NCBI GenBank assembly: GCA_963589005.1
Contig: CAVAJR010000007.1
Span: forward strand, 26,081-90,080
Length of the DNA: 64,000 bases
Direction: 5' to 3'
Source: RGIG5612 sp963589005
GTDB taxonomy: Bacteria; Bacillota; Clostridia; Lachnospirales; Lachnospiraceae
Shown here: positions 51,954 through 60,167 of the stretch, in pieces
Layout of the letters: each line of letters starts with the position of its first letter
Numbering within the stretch: the first letter of the stretch is position 1
Translations under genes and position numbers: made by a program
Notes under the pieces: model-generated
Seen by the model: the letters and a program-made list of their open reading frames with translations, nothing else
Databases searched by the model: none
What the model was told of the DNA's origin: nothing

Positions 51954-51981
51954 TTGAAGTTTCCTGTATTTTGATTATAAT
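51954..51981 (+). promoter_or_regulatory. Candidate promoter of the NUDIX gene
   Basis: TTGAAG (51954-51959), 16-base spacer, TATAAT (51976-51981), 59 bases before the ATG. Confidence 0.6.
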
Positions 51982-52040
51982 ATCCAAGAATTTACTGGGT
52001 GATTTTCAATAAATGAAGATAACAATATACTGAAAATAAT

Positions 52041-52640
52041 ATGGGAATAGATTTAGACAAAATCAGAAATCACAAGCTGTCCATCATAGGACTGGAGGAT
52101 ATTTCAAGAAGTGCAGTTATGATAACGCTTCTGAAGCGGGATGCAGGATATGACTTGCTGTTCGAGATAAGGTCGAGCAGAATCGCTGACCAACCTGGAG
52201 ACATCTGCCTTCCCGGCGGTAGGATTGAACCGGATGAATCTTCCAAGCAGGCAGCAATAAGAGAGGTATGTGAGGAATTATGCGTGCAGGAATCACAGGT
52301 AGAAGTGATTGGAAGGATGGATATTTTTCATACAGAGAATGCTGTTATATACCCCTATGTGGGCATACTTCATGATTATAGCGCAAGTTATAGCAGTGAT
52401 GAGGTGGAGAGGGTCTTTTGCGTACCGTATGAATTCTTCGAAAGCTATGAGCCGGAGGTGTATGATGTTAGCTTTAAACCGGTTATAGGTGACGATTTTC
52501 CGTTTGACAGGATAAATGGCGGCAGGAATTACCCATGGCGCAAGCGGGTTACACACGAGTTATTCTACCAATATGAGGATTATACAATATGGGGAATTAC
52601 GGCAAGGATTGTGAATGCATTTGTTAAGTCGCAGGGATAG
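52041..52640 (+). CDS. NUDIX hydrolase, CoA-pyrophosphatase-like
   Basis: A 199-residue hydrolase. The Nudix box is complete (GGRIEPDESSKQAAIREVCEELCV). Upstream of it, LLFEIRSSRIADQPGDICLPGG is the signature of the CoA diphosphatase subgroup, which trims CoA or acyl-CoA to phosphopantetheine. No strong ribosome site is visible. It is followed after 15 bases by the AraC regulator gene. Confidence 0.88.
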   Translation: MGIDLDKIRNHKLSIIGLEDISRSAVMITLLKRDAGYDLLFEIRSSRIADQPGDICLPGGRIEPDESSKQAAIREVCEELCVQESQVEVIGRMDIFHTENAVIYPYVGILHDYSASYSSDEVERVFCVPYEFFESYEPEVYDVSFKPVIGDDFPFDRINGGRNYPWRKRVTHELFYQYEDYTIWGITARIVNAFVKSQG

Positions 52641-52655
52641 AAGGGTAGCTCTATT

Positions 52656-53756
52656 ATGAGTGATGAGAAATATGTAAGTTTCAATCAGTTGGAGGACTTT
52701 TTACGGCAACATTATGGACAATTCAAGGATGACAAATTGATACATGAGGCACGAAGATATTTTAAAACAAAAAGAATGATTTGTGGCAGGAAACCTATAT
52801 TTCCAGACAAATCTGATGTTCTCGTGATGGATGACGATGTGTATGAGCATATTATAGATGAAATACAGATAGATATTATGAATATAAATCTAACAGATGC
52901 CTCAGAACTTGAGAATTTGTTTATACCTGATGGATATCGTTGCTATTTGTTTAGACATCTTTCGTATTTACCAGAAATATGGCATCAGCATGAATTTTTT
53001 GAATTGTGTTATGTGTGGAAGGGCAGTTGTACACAATATTGTGAGAATATCAGATATCAGATGTCAAACGGAGATTTTCTGATTATACCTCCTGGTGTAA
53101 AACACAAAGTCTGCGATGACAACGACAGCATTTTACTTAATCTTGTAATTAATAGAACTGCGTTTAGGACGGTAATGTTTGATGTGCTCATGCTGAATAA
53201 TGTGGTTGCTGCATTTATGCGTAATTGTATGTTTAATGAGAGGATTGCAAATGGTTTATTAATTCGCAATCCTAAGGACAATATCGCAAAAGGGGAGCGC
53301 AGGCTGATAAAAATTATCACTTTCTTATGTTATCAGCCACATTATAATCATAAAATGATGGTCACGGCTTCTATGTGTGAACTAATGGGGATTATTATGC
53401 GCTCTGTTGATGCAAAGAGTGAGTTCGATGAGTTTGGTGGAAACAATAACATTTGGACAATCATTGATTATATGCAGAACAATTACCGGACGGTCACATT
53501 ATCCGCATTGTCACAAAACATCGGATACAATGAAGCATATTTGAGCAGATTAATAAAGAAAACATTTGGAAGGAATTTCTCGCAGCTGCTTAGGGCAATA
53601 CGAATTGAATATAGTGTTTTGATGCTGAAAAATACGGAAGAAAGTATAAGAAAAATTGGCGAAGAGATAGGATATAACGATACATCAAGTTTTATTAGAG
53701 CATTTAAAATAGAAAAAGGAATGGGTCCGGTGGAATATCGCAAACAAAGAAAATAA
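52656..53756 (+). CDS. AraC family transcriptional regulator with cupin-type sensor domain
   Basis: A 366-residue regulator. The middle part (about 90-170) has a cupin-like sensor pattern (LFRHLSYLPEIWHQHEFFELCYVWKG; FLIIPPGVKH). The C-terminus has two helix-turn-helix motifs (VTLSALSQNIGYNEAYLSRLIKK and IRKIGEEIGYNDTSSFIRAFK). The AT-rich codon use differs slightly from neighbours. It probably controls a nearby function such as the secreted hydrolase at 54194; this is inference. Confidence 0.88.
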   Translation: MSDEKYVSFNQLEDFLRQHYGQFKDDKLIHEARRYFKTKRMICGRKPIFPDKSDVLVMDDDVYEHIIDEIQIDIMNINLTDASELENLFIPDGYRCYLFRHLSYLPEIWHQHEFFELCYVWKGSCTQYCENIRYQMSNGDFLIIPPGVKHKVCDDNDSILLNLVINRTAFRTVMFDVLMLNNVVAAFMRNCMFNERIANGLLIRNPKDNIAKGERRLIKIITFLCYQPHYNHKMMVTASMCELMGIIMRSVDAKSEFDEFGGNNNIWTIIDYMQNNYRTVTLSALSQNIGYNEAYLSRLIKKTFGRNFSQLLRAIRIEYSVLMLKNTEESIRKIGEEIGYNDTSSFIRAFKIEKGMGPVEYRKQRK

Positions 53757-54193
53757 TAAATATACTGGATACCAATGGCAAAGGCTGATGAAACGCGGGT
53801 ATAAAGCTGCGGAATCATAGCCTTTTTTTGATGTTGTCAAAAATTCCAATGTAAATGTCATTTTGTGTGATAGCAATAGTGAGTACATCATTGCTATGAT
53901 TGACGACACAAAGAATCATTCAATCTATGCAGCCATTATTTGAAGACGACAGCTACAAACCACATAGTAAGGTTGTTTCTGCAGTGAAAAAAGAATCCAG
54001 ATCTGGATTCGTTAAATGCTGCATTACAAGTTTGGGGATCCCTTGTTTAGATAGATGGCGTCATAAACAAATATGGCTGTCACGGATTTGCTGCGGTTAG
54101 TGATGTATATTGGATCGGAGAGGTTCGGGCGGTCAAATGCTAGAATGAATCCGCAGAAACCTTGTAAAATATAATTGTTAATTGGAGGTATTT
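53757..54193. other. 437-base spacer with terminator and possible eroded coding fragments
   Basis: AAGGCTGATGA near 53781 can pair with TCATAGCCTT before TTTTTTT at about 53821-53827, giving a terminator for the AraC gene. Between 53829 and 54145 short protein-like stretches occur in different frames (for example NVNVILCDSNSEYIIAMIDD, and DGVINKYGCHGFAAVSDVY further on), which may be remains of a gene. The last bases hold TATAAT and GGAGGT before the hydrolase gene. Confidence 0.4.
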
Positions 54194-55579
54194 ATGAAAA
54201 AAGTAGTAGCATTAACTTTAACTGCTGCGATGGTTCTGTCGACAGCGGGATTGACGATGGCCAGTGAAGTCCCAGAGGACTATACACAGGTGAAGGTATT
54301 TGATGGAACATATGGCTTCGGAGATGCTGAAATCACAGTATCAACAAATGATGACTTCAGTGCATTCTATATCACATTCGAATGCTTCGACGAAGAACAG
54401 ATACTGGAAGGCACAGTTGCAGATGGCGTAGTTACAGTTGATTACGATCTAACAGGATTCGTATCAGGCGATGCACAACAGATGTGGGATGATGCACAGG
54501 CTAGTGAGAATATATGGGAGCCAATCACAGCTGAAATATCAGATAAGGAAACTGTTGCAGAAGCTGACGATGCAGCTGCAGAATATGACTTTGAGAATTG
54601 GTCAACAATTATTACAGAGGATGTATTTGATCAGCCTATCGTTTGGGAGCAGCTGCCGGAAGGTTACAATTTATATGACAATCCTAACCAGGGTACGGTA
54701 CTCAGACTCCACTATACAACTGACGCGTATGAAGATGGCAAGACATATGAGAAATACTGCACAGTATATCTGCCATATGGATATGACGAGAATGATACTG
54801 AGACTAAATACAATGTCATCTACTTCCAGCATGGCAACAGTGGATCACCAAATGAGTTCTGGGATCATGTTATGAAGTCAGCAAACTGCAACAATTTATT
54901 TGCAAATATGTTCGACGAGTCTACACAGGTTCTCGAAAAATGCATTATCATTTGCCCGACATTCTATTTTGAAACTGATGAAAATGAATATACAACAGAA
55001 GGTGACAGCCCTGCAGGCGATGGCAGATACGAAGGTATTGCAGCCAACTACTACGATGAAATCATTGATGATCTGATTCCTCAGATTGAGAGCCAGTTTA
55101 ACGTATATTGTGGTGATTTCTCTCGTGAGGGAATCAAGGATTCTCGCGACCACAGAGCATGGGCAGGATATTCGAGAGGTGCTATCTGTACATGGGAAGT
55201 AATGCATAGTGATTTTGAATACTTCAAATACTGGATTCCATGCAGTGGAGATATCAGAATCTTAGAAGAGCAGCAGGAAAACTTAGAGAAGACTTCAGGT
55301 TCAGATGCAGAGACAGCATATAACTACATTAAGGAAGCAATTGATGCCAATCCAGATCTGGACTTCTATCTGATGTGCTACATCGGAGGTCCAGCTGATC
55401 AGGAGATGATCAGTGAATATGTTACACAGATGCAGTATTTCTATTCACAGACAGATACATTTTCATACGGAACAGATCCAGAGGAGAACAATTTCTACTT
55501 TGTAATTTCAGATTACGCACATAATGATTTGTATTTTCCATTCATTCTGGCAAATACAGGAAACTTCTTATTCAAGTAG
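54194..55579 (+). CDS. Secreted alpha/beta hydrolase (CE1/esterase D-like)
   Basis: A 461-residue exported protein from the ATG at 54194 (GGAGGT five bases upstream). Signal peptide to about residue 24 (LTMAS). Residues ~30-125 form a small beta-rich acidic domain; the rest is an esterase fold with YCTVYLPYGYDEN, FQHGNSGSPNEFW, nucleophile GYSRGA and a late His in YAHNDLYF. The architecture resembles feruloyl/acetyl-xylan esterases and enterochelin esterase-like proteins. It has no cell-wall anchor. The substrate is unknown, possibly plant-cell-wall or phenolic esters. Confidence 0.85.
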   Translation: MKKVVALTLTAAMVLSTAGLTMASEVPEDYTQVKVFDGTYGFGDAEITVSTNDDFSAFYITFECFDEEQILEGTVADGVVTVDYDLTGFVSGDAQQMWDDAQASENIWEPITAEISDKETVAEADDAAAEYDFENWSTIITEDVFDQPIVWEQLPEGYNLYDNPNQGTVLRLHYTTDAYEDGKTYEKYCTVYLPYGYDENDTETKYNVIYFQHGNSGSPNEFWDHVMKSANCNNLFANMFDESTQVLEKCIIICPTFYFETDENEYTTEGDSPAGDGRYEGIAANYYDEIIDDLIPQIESQFNVYCGDFSREGIKDSRDHRAWAGYSRGAICTWEVMHSDFEYFKYWIPCSGDIRILEEQQENLEKTSGSDAETAYNYIKEAIDANPDLDFYLMCYIGGPADQEMISEYVTQMQYFYSQTDTFSYGTDPEENNFYFVISDYAHNDLYFPFILANTGNFLFK

Positions 55580-55613
55580 AAGAATAACTTCGGAAATCAT
55601 ACTGAAACATTAC

Positions 55614-55647
55614 GTGGTGCAGCTCGGAAACGGGCTGCACCGTTTTA
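55614..55647 (+). terminator. Terminator of the secreted esterase gene
   Basis: GGTGCAGC (55616-55623) pairs with GCTGCACC (55634-55641), followed by GTTTTAG. Confidence 0.75.
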
Positions 55648-55781
55648 GTGTTCATGTGGACTGTACTGTAGAAATGCATTAATAAAGAAATCTCGTATTT
55701 GTATACTATATGGATAATTTTCGAAGCCGGTGGTATATTGTGCCTTGGACAATTGTGAATCATACATGAAGGAGTGAGAAA

Positions 55782-56795
55782 ATGATTAAGAAATGTATAG
55801 CAGTGCTGCTTGCGGGCACATTATCTGCAGGAATGCTGGGAGTTCAGTGCATTTATGCGCAGGAAAGTGAGATTTCCGGGAACGTGCAGGCAGAAGGAGA
55901 TTTATCTGAAAATGTAATATCAGAGCCGGTTATTGACGGAACGGATGAAACTGAAAATGAGCAGGCAGGCGATGCGGCAGACGATAATAAAACAATAACT
56001 ACCAGTGTAGAGACGGTTTCAGCAGGAGATATTGAGATGGATTATGCGATATTTGGAAATGGTAAGAAGAGCTTCGTGATCCTTCCTGGACTTTCGGTAC
56101 ACAGTGTTATGGGCTCAGCTGATGCCATTGCAGAGGCATACAAGGAATTCACAGAAGAGTATACGGTATACGTATTTGACAGAACTAAAGAGCTTAAGGA
56201 AGGCTATACGATAGAGGATATGGCTGAGGATACAGCTGAAGCCATGAAGGCTCTTAACATTCAGGATGCTGATATATTCGGCGCATCTCAGGGCGGTATG
56301 ATCGCAATGTATATTGCAATTGATTATCCGGAACTGGTTCACAAGATGGTATTGGGTTCTACGCTGGCGCGGCCTAATGATACATTTGAACATATAGCAA
56401 ATGAGTGGATACAATTGGCCAGGGAAAAGGACGAGGAAGGCTTGCTGGCAAGCTTTGCAGACAATATCTATTCAGAGGAAACACTGAAGGAATACAGAGA
56501 TTATCTGATCACTTCTAATCAAGGCATTACTGATGAAGAATATGAGCGTTTCCTGATTCAGACAGAGGCATGTACCACATTTAATTGCTATGATGAGTTG
56601 TCCTTGATCAAGTGCCCGGTGCTGGTGCTGGGATCTGAAGGAGACCATGTGGTAACAGCGGAGGGTTCTAAGGAAATCGCTGATGCACTGGGATGTGAGA
56701 TGTATTTATATGATGAAAACTATGGTCACGGCGTATATGACGAGGCAGCAGATTATAAGGAACGCTGCCTGAATTTCTTTAATGCAGCGGAATAA
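55782..56795 (+). CDS. Secreted alpha/beta hydrolase
   Basis: A 337-residue exported protein. Signal peptide to about residue 25 (CIYAQ), an acidic Glu/Asp-rich linker (about 26-75), then a hydrolase fold with GLSVHSVMGSA, nucleophile GASQGGMIA, Asp in LGSEGDHVV and His in NYGHGVYDEA. It belongs to the large lipase/haloperoxidase-like group. GAAGGAGTG precedes the ATG. It is a separate unit from the esterase upstream, but the two may act on the same extracellular substrate class. Confidence 0.85.
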   Translation: MIKKCIAVLLAGTLSAGMLGVQCIYAQESEISGNVQAEGDLSENVISEPVIDGTDETENEQAGDAADDNKTITTSVETVSAGDIEMDYAIFGNGKKSFVILPGLSVHSVMGSADAIAEAYKEFTEEYTVYVFDRTKELKEGYTIEDMAEDTAEAMKALNIQDADIFGASQGGMIAMYIAIDYPELVHKMVLGSTLARPNDTFEHIANEWIQLAREKDEEGLLASFADNIYSEETLKEYRDYLITSNQGITDEEYERFLIQTEACTTFNCYDELSLIKCPVLVLGSEGDHVVTAEGSKEIADALGCEMYLYDENYGHGVYDEAADYKERCLNFFNAAE

Positions 56796-56933
56796 TATTG
56801 CATGCAGGTGGATGAATACGAGATTTTCAGCCGCTGGCCTGTAATAATTTTGGCTGCACGAAATTATGATACTGCAAGAAATTCAAGACAATGATCTAAG
56901 CAAATCAGTTTGGATGACAGATAAGCATCAATT

Positions 56934-57464
56934 ATGAATTTTGAAAAATTAGAAAATAATATTATAGATGTAATAAAGGAAGAACAGGCCAAATTAGGAT
57001 ACAGACGGGAGACTATCCGCCTGTATTATCCGCTCAGTTCCCTGTGCCATATTCTGCAAGTACAGGCGCAGCCTGAGAAAATGGATGATATATTAAGATC
57101 ATTCGGCGAATATACAGATGCACATCTGGGACCGGTAGAGGTTAGCAGAAAGAAAGATCGGTTCTGCTTTCTGATTCCGGAGCAAGGTGCAGAGTATGTA
57201 CATGAGCATACAGACGGAGATGACTTTATTAAAGAGCTTGTTTTACTTGTGGGCTCACATGGCTGCACGTTGGAACAGATCAAGGATTTATTCAGATCAA
57301 AAAATGAAAATGTGGATATTCAGTCAATTGATAATGAAGAATTTGACCTTCTGATAAGATTCAAGGATAGTGACGATAAATATTATTATTGCTTCAAGGA
57401 TGAAGGCTGTCACATTATCTATCATCGCTTTCTGCCGGAGGATTACGCAGACCTGGGGTTTTGA
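56934..57464 (+). CDS. DUF3877 family protein
   Basis: A 176-residue cytosolic protein that I believe matches DUF3877, a family found mostly in Lachnospiraceae. FEKLENNIIDVIKEEQAKLGYRRETIRLYYPLSSL and the C-terminal YYYCFKDEGCHIIYHRFLPEDY are its clear blocks. The function is unknown. No strong ribosome site is seen; TTG/ATG context AATTATGAATTTT. A shared terminator follows. Confidence 0.75.
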   Translation: MNFEKLENNIIDVIKEEQAKLGYRRETIRLYYPLSSLCHILQVQAQPEKMDDILRSFGEYTDAHLGPVEVSRKKDRFCFLIPEQGAEYVHEHTDGDDFIKELVLLVGSHGCTLEQIKDLFRSKNENVDIQSIDNEEFDLLIRFKDSDDKYYYCFKDEGCHIIYHRFLPEDYADLGF

Positions 57465-57550
57465 TGTGTGCCTTCATGAGAAATCAAAAGAAGATTTAAT
57501 AGAATTATTCTTATACAACGGAAAATAAGTTGCACTTATTAGTCTTTAAA

Positions 57551-57596
57551 CGAAGCAATCCGCCACACGGGATGTACCTGCGTGACGGATTGCTTC
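57551..57596. terminator. Bidirectional terminator between convergent units
   Basis: GAAGCAATCCG (57551 on) pairs with CGGATTGCTTC (to 57596) with additional inner pairing. It separates DUF3877 (plus) from the coiled-coil gene (minus). Confidence 0.8.
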
Positions 57597-57628
57597 ACTT
57601 ACTAGAGGGTCGAATTATGGATATATGC

Positions 57629-60019
57629 TTATTTATCTGACGAATCATCGGCCTTGATTTCAGCCGTTCTGTATATGAACTGACAAATTGTGTCAGCATC
57701 AGCTGATTCGTTTCCGCTAAATACCGGATAGTTGTCAGCCGCATCAATTGCAGCTTTCATTCTGTCAACAATTTCATCTATGTCATCTACAGCATCAATT
57801 AATTTCTGGATGCCTTCGTCATTCAACTTGGTTATGCCGTCTGCCAATTCTTGAGCACCGTCTCTGAGTTTGGTAATGCCATCAATAAGGTCCGGCATGT
57901 TATCATTAATTGTTGTCAGGCCGTCATTTAATTCACTTGCACCTGATGCGAGAGTAGCAGTGCCATCCTTTAATGTAGCTGCGCCTTCAGATAACTGGCT
58001 GGCACCATCCTTGGCACTGGCAACACCGGCTGTATAAGATGCCAAACCTTCATAGAATGTGTTATAACTGTCAAGAGATGCTATAACTGATTCTATAGAT
58101 TCATATCCGGCATTGGCAGTAGCCAACTGAGTCTGGATCTCTTCATTGGAGTCTATCTGCTCGTCGATAACTTGGTCAATCTGATCCTCGGTATTAGTCT
58201 CAATTGCTTTCTGAATATCATCAGTTGCCATCTGAGCATCAACATTTGTCTGGATTGTCTGGTAAATGTCATCGGTTGCCATCTGAGCATCAACATTTGC
58301 TGAGATAGTTGCCTTAATGTCGTCAGAAGCCATCTGCTCATCAACATTTGTTGAAATAGTTGCCTTAATATCATCAGAAGCCATCTGTTGATCAACGGCT
58401 GCATTTATCTGTGCCTGAGTTGCCTCATCAACCTGTCCGTACTCAACAGCAGCATTATATGTGTCAAGATCCATGTCTGCAGCGGCTGAAACCACCTGTG
58501 ACAATACCTGCTGACGAACCGCCTCTGTTACCTGAGACTCAACCTCGGCCTGAACCGCTTCTGTAACCTGGGTTTCAACCTCGGCTCTTACAGCGTCTGT
58601 TACCTGAGTTTCAACCTCAGCTCTTACAGCGTCCGTAACCTGAGAGGTTATATAATCTCTCTGTTCTTCAACAACGGCTCTTACCTGCTCACGAGCCAGT
58701 TCTGTAACGGCCTCAGGGCTGATTGTTGAAGCCAGATTCTTCAATGTCTCTGCATAATTTTCAATTGTAAGAGTATCAATTTCAAGACCGGCAGCTTCGA
58801 TCTGAGACTGGGCAGTAGCAAGAAGTGTTTCAAATACTGTCTTAGCACCGTCATTTAACGAAGCACTGTTGTCATCAAGAGTTGTAAGACCTTCGTAAAG
58901 TGAGTCAATACCTGTCTGAAGTGAGGCTGCGCCCTCGTCCAATGAAGCTGCGCCGTCGTTTAACTGTGAAGCACCGTCAGCTGCTGAACCAATGCCGTCT
59001 GCCAGTTCCTGAGCACTGCTGAGCAGAGTATCAAGTCCGTCATATAATTCATCAGAACCATCCATGAGCTGTTTCATAGCGTCCTTAAGATCGTCCATAG
59101 AAGAATCCAGGTCGTCCAGTGTGTCGATATCATCAAGGTCAAGTTCCTTAAACAGGTCACATGTTGCAAATGAGAGTGTCATGTTCATCTCAAAATCAGT
59201 TACATCAGCTGCGATCTCCACATAAGATGGAATCTCAAATGTATCAGTATCGATATCTAATGTTTCCTGAAGTCCCGGGAATGCACAGCCTACAACTATA
59301 GTTCTGTCACCGTCATTTACAGCCTTGCCGTTGGTAACTTCAATATTCGAAAACTTGTCATTGTCGAACATTGTGCCTGTGATAACTGCAAATGGAAGGT
59401 AGACAGTAGCTTCTTTCTCATCGTTATCACTGCCTGCGTCTTCGGCATCAGCATCGGTATCTTCAATAACACCTGCCTGAGCCTTGGATGCAGCGATATT
59501 CTTCTCAGCCATCATCATAGGAAATGATACTTTATTATCTTTTTTAAGAGTTACGGTTTCAGACTCATTGTTAGTATAGTCGAAACGAATAACTACATGT
59601 CCGGAAGCTCCGAGAAGTTCATCAGCTGTAACTTCCTTACCATCAAGAGTGTAGCTGACCTTGATATCTACCGGCAGGTCGTTATCAGAATCAGTCATGG
59701 TATAGTTATCATTTCCTTCATCATCCGTAAACCAGTCACTTACGACAGTGCTGTTGGCAGTTCCGTCACTGTCAGCGAATACATATACCATTTCATCCTT
59801 CAGACGGGATACAGGATTTTCACTGTCTGTGTCAGCTGCATCAGTTGCTTCATCAGTATTTTCAACGGCTTCATCGGCAGCTGTTGTGCTTTCAGTTTCA
59901 ATTGCAACTTCGGCGTCATCAGCTGCATATACGAACATACAGCCTGCAGCCATACTTACAGAGAGAACAGAAGCAGTTGTTATTACAAGAATTTTTTTAT
60001 GTAAAGATGTTCTTTTCAT
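57629..60019 (-). CDS. Long secreted coiled-coil protein (YhgE/Pip-like heptad repeats), MMPL partner
   Basis: A 796-residue exported protein with signal peptide (MKRTSLHKKILVITTASVLS... near residue 32). Acidic beta domain to about 290. L-x-x-G heptads (for example LADGIGSAADGASQLNDGAASLDEGA) at 320-395 and 664-735 resemble the outer part of YhgE/Pip proteins. The middle has four 12-residue units (460-507) and four 17-residue units (542-609). Unlike YhgE it has no C-terminal membrane segments. It lies downstream of an MMPL exporter, so it may be a periplasm-side extension or cell-wall-spanning partner. Confidence 0.85.
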   Translation of the reverse strand: MKRTSLHKKILVITTASVLSVSMAAGCMFVYAADDAEVAIETESTTAADEAVENTDEATDAADTDSENPVSRLKDEMVYVFADSDGTANSTVVSDWFTDDEGNDNYTMTDSDNDLPVDIKVSYTLDGKEVTADELLGASGHVVIRFDYTNNESETVTLKKDNKVSFPMMMAEKNIAASKAQAGVIEDTDADAEDAGSDNDEKEATVYLPFAVITGTMFDNDKFSNIEVTNGKAVNDGDRTIVVGCAFPGLQETLDIDTDTFEIPSYVEIAADVTDFEMNMTLSFATCDLFKELDLDDIDTLDDLDSSMDDLKDAMKQLMDGSDELYDGLDTLLSSAQELADGIGSAADGASQLNDGAASLDEGAASLQTGIDSLYEGLTTLDDNSASLNDGAKTVFETLLATAQSQIEAAGLEIDTLTIENYAETLKNLASTISPEAVTELAREQVRAVVEEQRDYITSQVTDAVRAEVETQVTDAVRAEVETQVTEAVQAEVESQVTEAVRQQVLSQVVSAAADMDLDTYNAAVEYGQVDEATQAQINAAVDQQMASDDIKATISTNVDEQMASDDIKATISANVDAQMATDDIYQTIQTNVDAQMATDDIQKAIETNTEDQIDQVIDEQIDSNEEIQTQLATANAGYESIESVIASLDSYNTFYEGLASYTAGVASAKDGASQLSEGAATLKDGTATLASGASELNDGLTTINDNMPDLIDGITKLRDGAQELADGITKLNDEGIQKLIDAVDDIDEIVDRMKAAIDAADNYPVFSGNESADADTICQFIYRTAEIKADDSSDK
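58193..58396 (-). repeat. Four 51-bp in-frame repeats
   Basis: They encode residues 542-609 of the coiled-coil protein, units beginning VD-x-QMA-S/T-DDI. Pairwise DNA identity is high in the first two units. Confidence 0.9.
58499..58642 (-). repeat. Four 36-bp in-frame repeats
   Basis: They encode residues 460-507, units of the type QVTDAVRAEVET. They look like an expanded coiled coil. Confidence 0.88.
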
Positions 60020-60054
60020 TAGTATTTACCTCCAATATGCTATAAAAGTCCTGT

Positions 60055-60137
60055 ACGGCAGATACGAGTGAGCTGTGCTTGCACGAGTAAACTCGTATCT
60101 ATCGTACATGCTAACCTGCATGAGCAAGTAGAGCGGC
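60055..60137 (+). repeat. Structured intergenic element, copy B
   Basis: It starts ACGGCAG, with arms AGATACGAGT (60060-60069) and ACTCGTATCT (60091-60100), an outer helix GTACG (60053-60057)/CGTAC (60103-60107), an inner GTGC-TT-GCAC hairpin, and the conserved end block at 60119-60137 (CATGAGCAAGTAGAGCGGC). The 18-base spacing to the end block is identical to copy A at 3503. On this strand it is antisense to the flanking minus-strand genes. Confidence 0.7.
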
Positions 60138-60167
60138 AGCTCGGATTGCGAATGCAGTGCAACAAAA

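Noticed and set aside
53900..54100. 66-residue open frame before the secreted esterase
   Set aside because: No ribosome site, Cys/Trp-rich unusual composition and no recognisable family; better described as possible remnant sequence.
58153..58404. Minus-strand open frame rich in Leu/Trp/Arg
   Set aside because: It is a frame-shifted reading of the 51-bp repeats in the coiled-coil gene.
57629..58650. CRISPR-like array from short repeats
   Set aside because: The repeats are contiguous, in frame and protein-coding, with no unique spacers.
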